From: Sandaracinaceae bacterium
GTDB lineage: Bacteria; Myxococcota_A; Polyangia; Polyangiales; JAFGIB01
DNA length: 64,000 nucleotides
Direction of reading: 5' to 3'
Assembly: GCA_017881055.1 (NCBI GenBank)
Contig: JADGRF010000034.1
Location: 23,049 to 87,048, forward strand
In this document: positions 17,981 to 26,574 of the stretch, one piece after another
Layout: every line of letters begins with the position of its first letter
How positions within the stretch are numbered: the first letter of the stretch is position 1
Program-made: the position numbers and the translations under genes
Notes under the pieces: generated by a model
Told to the model about the DNA's origin: nothing
The model's database searches: none
The model's input: the letters and a program-made list of their open reading frames with translations, nothing else

Positions 17981-19175
17981 CGTTGCCACCGCGGTCGGTG
18001 CGCTCCCAGCGCGCATGGCGACCCCGCGTGAGGAAGCTGAAGTATAGCGGCAGCTTCCACAGCACGTAGCGCGGAATGGCAAGTAACTGACGCGCGCTCA
18101 CGACCTCGCGTCCGTACGCGAGCCAGGCCGACAGCACACCCGACACCATGAACACGACGCACAACGCTGCGAGCTGCGCGGGCAGCCAGGACGCACCGAG
18201 CCACGGCACGATCAGCGCGAAGCCGAGCGTGGCCAGCACGAGCATGAGCAAGAGCGAGAGCGGCGGCACCGCGAGATCCAGCGCCAGCGCGACCAAGCCG
18301 AAACGCGCCTGCGTGAGGCCCTGCAGGAACAAGCTCGGGCCGTGCTCGAGCAGCGTGGCGAGATGACCGTGCTCCCAGCGCCGACGCTGCGTGTGCGCCG
18401 CTTCGGCGCGCTCCGGCAGCTCGCTCGTCACGTAGGCATCGGGACACAAGAGCGGCGCGTGGCCGAGGCGCGCGAGATCGAGACCCATCACCATGTCCTC
18501 GACCAGATGCCCTTCCGTCGGCGGCGCCATGCGAATCACGCGCCACGGAAACGCCATGCCGGTACCCGTGAGCAGGCATGGCAGCCCGAGCGCATGAAGT
18601 CCTCGTGGTCGCGCACGATTCTTCACCACGAACGCCAGCGCCGAGACGACCGACAGCCCCTTCGGATCCTTCGGCGCATCGAGCACGTAGTCCGCTTGCA
18701 CCGGCCGATCAGTGCGCGCCGCCAAGCGTGCGATCCGATCGATCGAACCCGCTGCCACGGTGCAGTCCGCATCCACGATCACGACGACATCCGGCGGATC
18801 TGCCGCGAGATGATCGAGCCCAAACACGAGCGCATAGCCCTTGCCGCGCCGCTCGAAATCGCTGCGCTCGATCGCCGTCGCCCCCGACGCACGCGCAATC
18901 GCCGCCGTGTCGTCGCTGCAGTTGTCCGCGACGACGAGCAACACATCGTTCGCCTTCAGCTGCGCCCGTAACCCCGAAAGCGTGCGAGCAATGATCCCCC
19001 GCTCATCATGCGCCGGCACAAGGATCGCAACCCGCGGCGCCCCCCCGCCATCATCCCCGCCCCGCGTCCCCCCCCGCGCCAGCGCCCCAATCAAACACTC
19101 CGCAAAGAACACAAAACAAGGCACGAGCAACCCGCCCACCCAAACCAACAACCCAAGCTCAAGAACAAAACCCAT
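17964..19175 (-). CDS. Membrane GT2 glycosyltransferase (processive-type)
   Basis: The 403-residue protein starts at ATG 19175 with a hydrophobic helix (MGFVLELGLLVWVGG); the ORF-track extension runs into repeat DNA and is not coding. The GT2 domain has ILVPAHDERG, VIVDADC (DxD) and a QRRRWEHG block matching the (Q/R)xxRW motif of processive beta-glycosyltransferases. Three to four helices follow residue about 300. It overlaps the WecG/TagA gene, forming a two-gene unit. It could polymerise or extend the exopolysaccharide; the sugar is unknown. Confidence 0.9.
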   Translation of the reverse strand: MGFVLELGLLVWVGGLLVPCFVFFAECLIGALARGGTRGGDDGGGAPRVAILVPAHDERGIIARTLSGLRAQLKANDVLLVVADNCSDDTAAIARASGATAIERSDFERRGKGYALVFGLDHLAADPPDVVVIVDADCTVAAGSIDRIARLAARTDRPVQADYVLDAPKDPKGLSVVSALAFVVKNRARPRGLHALGLPCLLTGTGMAFPWRVIRMAPPTEGHLVEDMVMGLDLARLGHAPLLCPDAYVTSELPERAEAAHTQRRRWEHGHLATLLEHGPSLFLQGLTQARFGLVALALDLAVPPLSLLLMLVLATLGFALIVPWLGASWLPAQLAALCVVFMVSGVLSAWLAYGREVVSARQLLAIPRYVLWKLPLYFSFLTRGRHARWERTDRGGNDERAP

Positions 19176-19230
19176 CGCCCCAATCCTACACGCACTCGAA
19201 GCCCCGCGCTTCGCAGGGCCGCGCGCTCTT

Positions 19231-19306
19231 CCCCACGCTGAGCGCGCCCAAAGGGCCGCGCGTCCCACCTCACCCCCACGCTGAGCGCGCCCAAAGGGCC
19301 GCGCGT
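19231..19306. repeat. Two 33-base direct repeats, each a hairpin
   Basis: The unit starts CCCCACGCTGAGCGCGCC and continues through AAAGGGCCGCGCGT. It occurs at 19231-19263 and 19274-19306 (period 43) with no mismatch seen. Each copy has a GCGCG(C)CC / GG(GC)CGCGC stem around AAA, so each would fold as a GC-rich hairpin in RNA. Confidence 0.75.
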
Positions 19307-19336
19307 GCAAGCCTCTTCCCGCCACGAGCGTCGCGA

Positions 19337-19468
19337 TTTGGCTCTGAGAGCGAGCGCGCCCGCAGCGAGGCAAGGGAGCGTACTTCCTGTACGTGACCGC
19401 GCCGAGCCGGTCCTCGGGTTCGCGAGACGCGAACCCGCAACCCAACGTAAGCCGCTCTCAGAGCCAAA
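19337..19468. repeat. 132-base element with perfect 16-base inverted ends
   Basis: The ends are TTTGGCTCTGAGAGCG (19337-19352) and its exact reverse complement (19453-19468). Between them are smaller inverted repeats: CGTAC/GTACG, CCGAG/CTCGG and the 9-base-arm hairpin at 19416-19436. This could be a large structured RNA, a terminator block or a miniature mobile element; no target-site duplication is evident. Confidence 0.6.
19416..19436. repeat. Dispersed palindrome, copy B (intergenic)
   Basis: Perfect arms GGGTTCGCG and CGCGAACCC flank AGA. With the following GCAACCC it closely matches the copy at 57332-57351, which lies inside a coding region. Confidence 0.65.
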
Positions 19469-19632
19469 GCGCGGCGCGATCATTAAAATGATCCGTACCG
19501 TCGTGACCGAATGCTGAAAGTAAGAATCTCCTCATCACTAGGTGGGAGCTGGTATCGATCACATTAGGCTTCCCGATGATGCTCGTCGGGCCGGCACACC
19601 GCGATCGAGGGTGACCCCCGTAGTAAATCAGA

Positions 19633-19773
19633 TTACGAAGATTCTTTACGTCGCAGCACTTGCTCGAATCTCGACAGAGGGATCTCCTCAAACCTAACGA
19701 TCACGACCGGGTCGGTCAAGTCGGAAGGCGGACGGAACACGAGCCGATGCGCAGGCAGAACCCGAATCCGCAT
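19633..19773 (-). CDS. Possible 46-residue ORF after the cobalamin adenosyltransferase gene
   Basis: An ATG 8 bases past the upstream stop opens a 46-residue frame (MRIRVLPAHRLVFRPP... ending RRKESS) with a balanced, protein-like composition in a less GC-rich stretch. There is no clear ribosome site and no recognised homologue. It could be a gene remnant or chance. Confidence 0.25.
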   Translation of the reverse strand: MRIRVLPAHRLVFRPPSDLTDPVVIVRFEEIPLSRFEQVLRRKESS

Positions 19774-19781
19774 GCGGCACG

Positions 19782-20354
19782 CTATTTCTTTTCGCCGCCG
19801 CGCATGGCGCCCTGCCACGGCACGTCCGCGACGCCGAGTGTGTGGTTTGCGTGACGCGCCATGACGAACAGCAGATCGCTCAAGCGATTCAAATACCTGA
19901 CGAGCTCCATGCGCAGGGTCTCCTGCCCACCCAGACGCACCACCGCGCGCTCCGCACGCCGACACGTCGTGCGCGAAACATGCAGGAAAGCGGCCACCGG
20001 GCTGCCTCCCGGTAGGATGAACGTCTTGAGCGGGGCGAGATCGCGCTCCAGCAAATCGATGGCGTCTTCCAGGCGCTCGACATCCGCGTCCGACACGAGC
20101 GGCACGCCGATGTCGAGATCCTTCTTGTCGGGATTGGTCGCGAGCTCCGCGCCGACGTTGAACAAGTCGATCTGAATCGCGTGCAAGAGCGCGTCGAGCG
20201 CGGCTGGAGCCGCGTGGGCGCGCACGACACCGAGCGTCGAGTTCAGCTCGTCCACGTCGCCGTACGCCGTCACGCGCTCGCTCGCCTTCGAAGCGCGCGC
20301 GCCGCCGAACAAACCCGTGTCGCCCTGGTCGCCCGTCTTCGTGTAGATCTTCAT
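19782..20354 (-). CDS. Cob(I)yrinic acid a,c-diamide / cobalamin adenosyltransferase (PduO type)
   Basis: This 190-residue PduO-family ATP:corrinoid adenosyltransferase makes adenosylcobalamin. The start MKIYTKTGDQGDTGL is the family's ATP-binding signature. YGDVDELNS and the late RYLNRLSDLLFVMAR block, with its conserved Arg/Asn/Asp, are also present. Its ATG overlaps the fmt stop (ATGA), which fixes the start against the longer ORF frame. It is the last gene of the priA-def-fmt group. Confidence 0.95.
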   Translation of the reverse strand: MKIYTKTGDQGDTGLFGGARASKASERVTAYGDVDELNSTLGVVRAHAAPAALDALLHAIQIDLFNVGAELATNPDKKDLDIGVPLVSDADVERLEDAIDLLERDLAPLKTFILPGGSPVAAFLHVSRTTCRRAERAVVRLGGQETLRMELVRYLNRLSDLLFVMARHANHTLGVADVPWQGAMRGGEKK

Positions 20355-21316
20355 GCGCTCGTGCTCCCCGAGAAACGTGTTTCTGTGGTGACGCGCTGAC
20401 CGGCTGCAAACGCTGCAGCCGGCATGCGGTTCCTGCCTTCGGGCTGCAGCTCGAGCAGCGCGAGTGTGCCGCGACCGCACGCGACCTCGATCGCATCTGC
20501 AGTCACGCGCAGAACCGTGCCTGGCTCGGCGAGCACACCGTCCTCGGCAACCACGCGCACGCGCTGCACCTTGACGCGACGCTCCGCGAAGAACGTGTAC
20601 GCGCCGGGCCAGGAGTAAAAGCCGCGCACCAGGTCATGCAGCTGACGCGCGCTCTTGCTCCAATCGATGGCGCCGTGATCTTTACGCAGCACCGGTGCCG
20701 ACGTAGCGCGCGCGTGATCTTGGGGCACCGCACTCAGCTCACCGCGTAGATACCGCGGCAGCTCGCGACGCAGCAGCTCGGCGCCGAGCTGCGACAGACG
20801 CACGGCAAGCTCGTCGCCGGTTTCTTCGGCGCCGATCGCGAGGGCTTCCCTCGCCAGCACAGGGCCCGTATCCATGCCTTCGTCCATCTGCATGAGACAC
20901 ACGCCGGTCTCGGGCTCGCCGTTTACGATCGACCACTGCACCGGCGCAGCCCCGCGCAACTTGGGTAACAGCGAGGCGTGTACGTTCACGCAGCCGAGGC
21001 GCGGCGCGTTCAATAGAGCCGGTGGCAGAATGCGCCCGTACGCGACTACCACGGCGACGTCTGCGCGCAGCGCCGTGAGCTGGGCAGCGAACTCCGGTGT
21101 GCGCACTTTCGTCGGCTGCTGCACTGCGATGCCCAGCTCCTGCGCCGCGACCTTCACGGCAGGCGGCGCCAGCTTCATGCCCCGACCCGCGGGCCGGTCG
21201 GGCTGCGTGATCACCTGGACCACGTCTGCCAGCTCGGCGAGCACGCGCAGGCACGGCACGGCGAAGTCAGGCGTGCCGAAAAACAGCGCGCGCGGCTTGT
21301 TCGGGGTAGGGCTCAC
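20351..21316 (-). CDS. fmt: Methionyl-tRNA formyltransferase
   Basis: The 321-residue enzyme formylates initiator Met-tRNA. The N-terminal domain shows ALFFGTPDFAVP, the catalytic NVHASLLPKLRGAAPVQW and MDEGMDTGPV, all Fmt hallmarks; a C-terminal OB-like domain follows (DWSKSARQLHDLVRG). The start is a GTG. It lies 82 bases after def in the same direction, a common def-fmt pairing that links formylation with deformylation. Confidence 0.97.
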   Translation of the reverse strand: MSPTPNKPRALFFGTPDFAVPCLRVLAELADVVQVITQPDRPAGRGMKLAPPAVKVAAQELGIAVQQPTKVRTPEFAAQLTALRADVAVVVAYGRILPPALLNAPRLGCVNVHASLLPKLRGAAPVQWSIVNGEPETGVCLMQMDEGMDTGPVLAREALAIGAEETGDELAVRLSQLGAELLRRELPRYLRGELSAVPQDHARATSAPVLRKDHGAIDWSKSARQLHDLVRGFYSWPGAYTFFAERRVKVQRVRVVAEDGVLAEPGTVLRVTADAIEVACGRGTLALLELQPEGRNRMPAAAFAAGQRVTTETRFSGSTSA

Positions 21317-21398
21317 GGCGCGTGTTGTACCGCGCTAGCTCCTGGACTGAAACGGGTAGACTAAACGGGTGGACTGAGACGCGGCGACTACGAGCGGC

Positions 21399-21917
21399 TC
21401 ATAGACTGGCTTCCGCCGCGGCGCGCTTCTGCATTGCGCGATTCACCAGCCTGCGGCGCAAGAGGCTCAGGTGGTCGACCATGAGCTTGCCTTCGAGGTG
21501 GTCGTGTTCGTGCTGGATCGCGATCGCGAGCAGGCCATCGGCTTCGAGCTCGAACGGTTTTCCGGCGCCGTCCAACGCGCGCACCTTGACGCGCTCGGCG
21601 CGCCGGATCTCTTCGTGCACGCCGGGAAACGACAGGCAGCCCTCTTCGTAGTCGACCTGGCCGAGGCGATCGATCAGCTCCGGGTTGACGAACACGCGCA
21701 GATCGCTCGGCTGGTTCTCGCCGACCGCGACGTCGATCAAGAACAGCCGGAGCGCCACACCGATCTGCGGCGCAGCAAGCCCCACACCGGGGGCTGCGTA
21801 CATGGTCTCCGCCATGTCGTCGATCAAGCGCGCGAGCTCCGCGTCGAAGCGCGAGACGGGCTGCGCTACGCCGCGCAGGCGCTTGTCCGGGTAGTGGAGG
21901 ATCGTGCGGATCGCCAT
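21399..21917 (-). CDS. def: Peptide deformylase
   Basis: The 172-residue metalloenzyme removes the N-formyl group from new proteins. All three conserved motifs are present: GVGLAAPQIG, EGCLSFP and QHEHDHLEG; the Cys and two His bind the metal and the Glu is catalytic. The length is typical. It lies between priA and fmt. Confidence 0.97.
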   Translation of the reverse strand: MAIRTILHYPDKRLRGVAQPVSRFDAELARLIDDMAETMYAAPGVGLAAPQIGVALRLFLIDVAVGENQPSDLRVFVNPELIDRLGQVDYEEGCLSFPGVHEEIRRAERVKVRALDGAGKPFELEADGLLAIAIQHEHDHLEGKLMVDHLSLLRRRLVNRAMQKRAAAEASL

Positions 21918-21979
21918 GACGCTCCATTCTATTTAACACCGGTGGAAAGGTGCGGCAAGCGCGCGCGTCGCTGCGTCCG

Positions 21980-24268
21980 TCACAGCATGGAGACCGGGTC
22001 GATGTCGAGCGTGGCGTGAGCGGGAGAAATCCCTTCTTCGAGCCGGGAAAGTACGGCGAGCGCGGCCGCGCGCAGGGCTTTGCGATCGCGCGCACGCAAC
22101 ATGAAACGGTGGCGATAACGCCCGCGCAGCCGCTCGATCGGGGCGGGCGCCGGGCCCAGCACGACGACGGACCCGTCACGCACCGGCGCCGACTGCTTGG
22201 CAGCGTGGGCCAGCTCCTGCGCGACGCGGCGCGCCTGCGCGTCTTCGCCGGCATCGATGCGAATCATCGCCAGTCGCGAGAACGGCGGGTAGTCCAGGTC
22301 GCGACGCTCTTTCAGCTCGCTCTTGCAGAAGCTCGCGTAGTCGTGCGTGCTGGCATGCACGAGCGAGGGGTGCGTGGGCTGATACGTCTGCAACACCACC
22401 TTACCCGCACGCGCACCGCGGCCGGCGCGACCCGCGACCTGCGTGAGCAGCTGGAACGTGCGCTCCTGCGCGCGGAAATCCGGGAACGCCAGCGACTGGT
22501 CCGCTAGGATCACGCCGACCAGCGTGACACCGGGCAAGTCGTGACCCTTGGTGACCATCTGCGTACCGACCAAGATGTCGATCTCGCCGCGGCGCATGCG
22601 CTCCATCACGGCGCCGACACCTTCGGCGGCGGCGGTGTCGCGATCGAGGCGCGCCACGCGTGCGCTGGGGAACAGCGTGCCGAGCGACTCCTCGAGCTTC
22701 TCGGTGCCGACGCCCAGCTCACTTGCGCCGCGCGTCTTGCAGTGCGGACAGGGCGAGTCGACCGGCACGCTGAAGTCGCAGTAGTGACAGCGCAGAAGGC
22801 CGGCGCGCTTGTGCCGGGTGAGACTCACGCTGCAGGCCGGGCACTCGCGCAGCTCCGAGCAGCCATCGCAGCGCATGCTGGGCGAGAAGCCGCGCCGGTT
22901 CAGAAACAGGATGGCTTGTTCCTTTGCATCGAGCGTCGCCTTCAGCGCGTGCACGAGCGGTCCGCTCAAATATTGCAGCCCGCCGGGCCCGCTGCGATGG
23001 CGCGTGAGGTCAACGATCTCGACCGGCGGCAACGCGTGCGCCGTGGCGCGGGCCGGCAGCTCGAGCAGCGTGAGCTTGCCCGCTTTCGCCAGCTGGAAAC
23101 TCTCGAGCGAGGGCGTCGCGCTGCCGAGCACGCATACCGCCCCGGCGCGATGCGCACGCAAGAGGGCCATGTCCCGCGCCTGGTAACGAAAGCCCTCTTC
23201 CTGCTTGAACGAGCCGTCGTGCTCCTCGTCGACGATCAAGACGCCGAGCTTCGGTACCGGCGCGAACAGCGCAGAACGCGCGCCGATCGCGAGGTTCACG
23301 CGCCCCTCGCGCAGCGCCTGCCACGACGCATGCCGCTCGTTCTCGCCGAGCTCGCTGTGCAGGACCGCGATGTCGTCGCCGAAGCGCGCGCGAAAGCGCG
23401 ACACGAGCTGCGGTGTTAGCGCGATCTCCGGCACCAGCATCAGCGCACCGAGGCCCTGCTCGCGCGCCTGCGTGATCACGCGCAGGTACACCTCGGTCTT
23501 GCCGCTGCCCGTGATGCCGTGCAGCAGAAAGCCGCCGCCCTGCCCGACGCGACCGAGGATCTGCTCGATCGCCTTGGCCTGCGCGGGATTGGGCGTAGGA
23601 CCGGCCTCGCGCTCCACGGCATTCGCGAAGAAACGATCGGCGGGGACCTCGCGCTCTTCGCTGCTGACCCAGCCCTTCACTTCCAACGTACGCAGCACGC
23701 CGCGCGGGCTCTTCACGTCCGCGCGCAGCTCGTCGAGAAACAGCTCGCGGCGCTCGATCACGCGCGAGAGAGCGCGACGCTGACTGACACCGAGGCGTGC
23801 GTCCGGCATGTCGGTGATCAGCGCGCGCACGATCGTGACTCGCTTGGTGGCGACGCGCCGACCCGGCAGAGTTTCGTCGCGCTCGAGAAAGCCCTCGGCA
23901 CGCAGCTCGCTCAGCGCTTTGGTCGCGAGCGCCGGCGCTGCCGCGCGCAGCACATCCCCGAGCGGATGAAGGTAGTAATCGGCCCCCGCGACCAGGAAGC
24001 TGAATAGCTCCGCCGGGAACACGGGCTCGCGGTCGAGCACGGACGCGATCGCCTTGAGCTTGGCGCCGGGCGGCGGTGCGACGTCGCCGTTCACCACGTA
24101 GCCTGCGAGCTTGCGCGGGCCGAACGGCACGGCCACACGGGCACCGGGGACGATCCGCGCTGCCAAATGTTCCGGCACGCGGTACGTGAACAACCGGCGC
24201 AGCGGGACCGGCACCGCGACCTCGGCGTAACGCTGGTGCTCGGGAGTCAACGACTGCTGCGTGCTCAT
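21980..24268 (-). CDS. priA: Primosomal protein N', replication restart helicase
   Basis: The 762-residue PriA has an N-terminal DNA-binding region (YRVPEHLAARIVPGARVAVPFG), a Walker A GITGSGKTEVY, a DEEH box in VDEEHDGSFKQ, and a zinc-binding insert of paired cysteines (CDGC, CPAC, CHYC, CPHC). The late helicase motifs include TQMVTKGHD and QVAGRAGR. The ATG at 24268 was chosen because homology begins there; it overlaps the stop of the FlhB-like gene (ATGA). It restarts stalled replication forks. Confidence 0.96.
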   Translation of the reverse strand: MSTQQSLTPEHQRYAEVAVPVPLRRLFTYRVPEHLAARIVPGARVAVPFGPRKLAGYVVNGDVAPPPGAKLKAIASVLDREPVFPAELFSFLVAGADYYLHPLGDVLRAAAPALATKALSELRAEGFLERDETLPGRRVATKRVTIVRALITDMPDARLGVSQRRALSRVIERRELFLDELRADVKSPRGVLRTLEVKGWVSSEEREVPADRFFANAVEREAGPTPNPAQAKAIEQILGRVGQGGGFLLHGITGSGKTEVYLRVITQAREQGLGALMLVPEIALTPQLVSRFRARFGDDIAVLHSELGENERHASWQALREGRVNLAIGARSALFAPVPKLGVLIVDEEHDGSFKQEEGFRYQARDMALLRAHRAGAVCVLGSATPSLESFQLAKAGKLTLLELPARATAHALPPVEIVDLTRHRSGPGGLQYLSGPLVHALKATLDAKEQAILFLNRRGFSPSMRCDGCSELRECPACSVSLTRHKRAGLLRCHYCDFSVPVDSPCPHCKTRGASELGVGTEKLEESLGTLFPSARVARLDRDTAAAEGVGAVMERMRRGEIDILVGTQMVTKGHDLPGVTLVGVILADQSLAFPDFRAQERTFQLLTQVAGRAGRGARAGKVVLQTYQPTHPSLVHASTHDYASFCKSELKERRDLDYPPFSRLAMIRIDAGEDAQARRVAQELAHAAKQSAPVRDGSVVVLGPAPAPIERLRGRYRHRFMLRARDRKALRAAALAVLSRLEEGISPAHATLDIDPVSML

Positions 24269-25281
24269 CGCGCGCCTGCCGCCATCAGCTGCGCGACGCG
24301 AGCGTACGATTCCGCGGGAACGGGCTCCGTGATCTCCAGGCGCACGAGCCGCGTCACCAGCTCGGGCTCGCAGTGAACGGGAACGCCCAGGTGGTTCGCG
24401 TGCTCGAGCATGCGCGTCGCGCTCGCGCCTCGGCCTTTGCTCCACACCACGGGCGCCGGGTGCTTGCCGGGCTCGAAACACAGCGCCACGGCAAGCCCGC
24501 TGGCGTCGTGCAGCACGAGCGTGGCGCGTGCCAGCTCGGCCAGCGTGGCTTCGTCCGCGAGCGCGCGTGCGCGACGCTGGCGCTCGCTGCGCAGCTGGGG
24601 ATCACCCTCTGTGGCGCGACGCTCGTCGTCGAGCTCACGACGGGTCATGCGCAGGCGCTGCTTGTGCCGGAGCCGTCGGTAGACGAGATCAGCGAAGCCG
24701 ACGAACGACAACACGGCCGCCGCGCGCAGCAGCATGAACCGGGCAAGCTTCGCGCTCGCGACTCCAGCCCATGCAGGCGCGCTTTCCGCGAGGTCGAGCA
24801 ACCCAGGCAGCGAAGGCGCTAGCGCAGCGCCGAGCGCGCAGGCGAGCACCAGCACCTTGACCGCGAGCCACGCGTGCTCACGCCCATGCTCTGCGGTTGC
24901 GAACGGAAAGGCCTGCGCACGCAGCGACGGACGTTCACGTCCGTGTATCTGCGACCACGCGAACCCGGTCTGCAGCAACGAACCGAGCAGCGCGCCGCAT
25001 GCGATCGCTAGGAGCACCAGGAACGCAGCACTGCCTCCCGCCTGAACCGCCGACCATGCAGCTTCCGTGGGCAACGCGGAGCCGGCTCGCGCTGCAGCGA
25101 GAGCGACGCTCCAGAGCGCTTCGCAGGCCTGCGCGATCCGCGGCCCGAGCAGCCCGAGCGCGACCACGCACGCCGCAAGCGACGCCGCGCACGCGAGGTC
25201 GCGGCTATGCGGCAGGTCGCCCGCACGGCGTGCGTCGTCCAACCTGCGCGGTGTCGCATCGTGGGTTTTCGAGGAGGTCAC
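24265..25281 (-). CDS. FlhB/SctU-like type III export switch protein lacking the NPTH motif
   Basis: The 338-residue protein starts at GTG. The N-terminus (ATPRRLDDARRAGDLPHSRDL) matches the FlhB/SctU opening. Four hydrophobic helices follow, then the cytoplasmic linker MTRRELDDERRATEGDPQ, also family-specific. In FlhB/SctU the next domain self-cleaves at NPTH; the aligned residues here are HDAS (about 258-261), so cleavage and substrate switching should be lost. The rest of the domain (GLAVALCFEPGKHPAPVVWSKG, PVPAESYARVAQLM) is intact. It is divergent from an aminotransferase gene and coupled to priA, away from other export genes. It may serve a reduced, non-flagellar T3SS-like apparatus; that is inference. 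Confidence 0.85.
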   Translation of the reverse strand: MTSSKTHDATPRRLDDARRAGDLPHSRDLACAASLAACVVALGLLGPRIAQACEALWSVALAAARAGSALPTEAAWSAVQAGGSAAFLVLLAIACGALLGSLLQTGFAWSQIHGRERPSLRAQAFPFATAEHGREHAWLAVKVLVLACALGAALAPSLPGLLDLAESAPAWAGVASAKLARFMLLRAAAVLSFVGFADLVYRRLRHKQRLRMTRRELDDERRATEGDPQLRSERQRRARALADEATLAELARATLVLHDASGLAVALCFEPGKHPAPVVWSKGRGASATRMLEHANHLGVPVHCEPELVTRLVRLEITEPVPAESYARVAQLMAAGAR

Positions 25282-25326
25282 GGGGCGTCGAACAATAGCC
25301 TACGGCGCTCGCGGCCGCGCGCTACG

Positions 25327-26547
25327 ATGGCCCAAGCGAGCCACGATTCGCTGCGCATTGCCAAGCGCGGGAGCGCACGCGATGCTCGGCCCGTGTTTTC
25401 GCAGCGAAGCGCCTACGACGCGCGCAAGAACTCGCTCGCGCTGGCGCTCGAAGCGACGCCGGCGCAGCTCGACTTGACGCTCTCGAACCCCACCCACGCC
25501 GGCTTCGAGTATCCGGTGCCCGAGCTGCTGTCGGCCCTCCACAACCCTGCCGCGCACCGCTACGACCCGGACCCGCGCGGCCTGCCCGCAACGCGTCGTG
25601 CGATCGCACAGCGCCTTCTGCAGCAGGCGCTGCGTGTCGACCCTGACCACGTCTTTCTCACGGCGGGCACGAGCGAGGCGTACGCGCACTTGTTCACGCT
25701 GCTGTGCGATCCCGGCGACGAGCTGCTGGTGCCCGCGCCGAGCTACCCACTGTTCGAACACCTAGCGCGTCTCACCGACGTGAACGCCGTCCCCTATCCG
25801 CTGGTGTACGACGGCCAATGGCATATCGACCTCGCGCAGCTGCGCGCGGCGGTTTCTCCGCGCACGCGCGGCGTGTTGCTCGTGAGCCCGAACAATCCGA
25901 CCGGCTCGTATCTGAAGCAGCATGAGCTTGCCGCGCTCGAGCAGCTGAACCTGCCGCTGATCTCGGACGAGGTATTCGCGGACTACCCGCTGCGCGCGGA
26001 TGCGACGCGCGTCATGAGCGCCTTGCAATCCGAGCGCGCGCTGGTGTTCTCGCTGTTCGGGCTGAGCAAGCAAGCCGCTCTTCCGCAGTGGAAGCTGGCG
26101 TGGCTGTGCATGCGCGGACCGCGCGAGCTCACGACCGAAGCCGCGCAGCGCCTCGACTTGATCTGCGACACCTATTTGTCAGTTGCCACCCCGACGCAGC
26201 ACGCATTGCCACGCATGCTCGAGCTGATGCAGCCGATCACGCAGGCGATTCGCGCACGACTCGAGCGCAACTCGAGAGCGCTGCGCGCACGCATCGGCAG
26301 CAGCTCGCCCGTGTCGCTGCTGGATGCAGAAGGCGGCTTCTACGCTACGCTGCGCCTGCCCCGCACGCAGACGGAAGAGCGCTGGGTGCTGGATTTCCTG
26401 CAGCTCGACGGCGTGCACGTGCAGCCAGGCTACTTCTTCGATTTTGCCGAAGAAGCTTACGTAGTGCTGAGCCTGCTCACGCCCGAGGCCACGTTCGACG
26501 AAGGCGTCACCCGCCTGCTGGCACGCGTCGAGCAACGGGTAAGCTGA
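25327..26547 (+). CDS. PLP-dependent class I/II aminotransferase
   Basis: The 406-residue fold-type I enzyme has an N-terminal RYDPDPRGLPATRRAIA segment, the PLP-ring-stacking region TAGTSEAYAHL, SPNNPTGSY and the catalytic lysine context LFGLSKQAALPQWKLAW. The ATG at 25327 is preferred; the longer ORF start adds non-conserved residues and runs into the divergent FlhB-like gene. The amino-acid substrate is not evident. A short 45-base region separates the divergent starts. Confidence 0.9.
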   Translation: MAQASHDSLRIAKRGSARDARPVFSQRSAYDARKNSLALALEATPAQLDLTLSNPTHAGFEYPVPELLSALHNPAAHRYDPDPRGLPATRRAIAQRLLQQALRVDPDHVFLTAGTSEAYAHLFTLLCDPGDELLVPAPSYPLFEHLARLTDVNAVPYPLVYDGQWHIDLAQLRAAVSPRTRGVLLVSPNNPTGSYLKQHELAALEQLNLPLISDEVFADYPLRADATRVMSALQSERALVFSLFGLSKQAALPQWKLAWLCMRGPRELTTEAAQRLDLICDTYLSVATPTQHALPRMLELMQPITQAIRARLERNSRALRARIGSSSPVSLLDAEGGFYATLRLPRTQTEERWVLDFLQLDGVHVQPGYFFDFAEEAYVVLSLLTPEATFDEGVTRLLARVEQRVS

Positions 26548-26574
26548 GCCAGTCGCACGGCGATCACGCCGCGG

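Larger units (their letters stand above)
19195..19781. other. Long non-coding stretch with repeats and hairpins
   Basis: About 590 bases lie between the cobalamin adenosyltransferase stop and the membrane GT2 start, both on the minus strand. The left half holds two 33-base direct repeats and a 132-base element with 16-base inverted ends. The right half (about 19480-19770) is noticeably less GC-rich than its neighbours and contains one possible 46-codon ORF. No transposase, tRNA or other known element is recognised. Confidence 0.6.

Noticed and set aside
19176-19445. N-terminal extension of the membrane GT2 ORF
   Set aside because: It is made of repeat DNA (ARPFGRAQRG-like peptides), and the true start has a transmembrane helix at ATG 19175.
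19458-19691. 77-codon minus-strand ORF in the intergenic region
   Set aside because: No ribosome site, odd composition and overlap with the repeat block; not supported as a gene.
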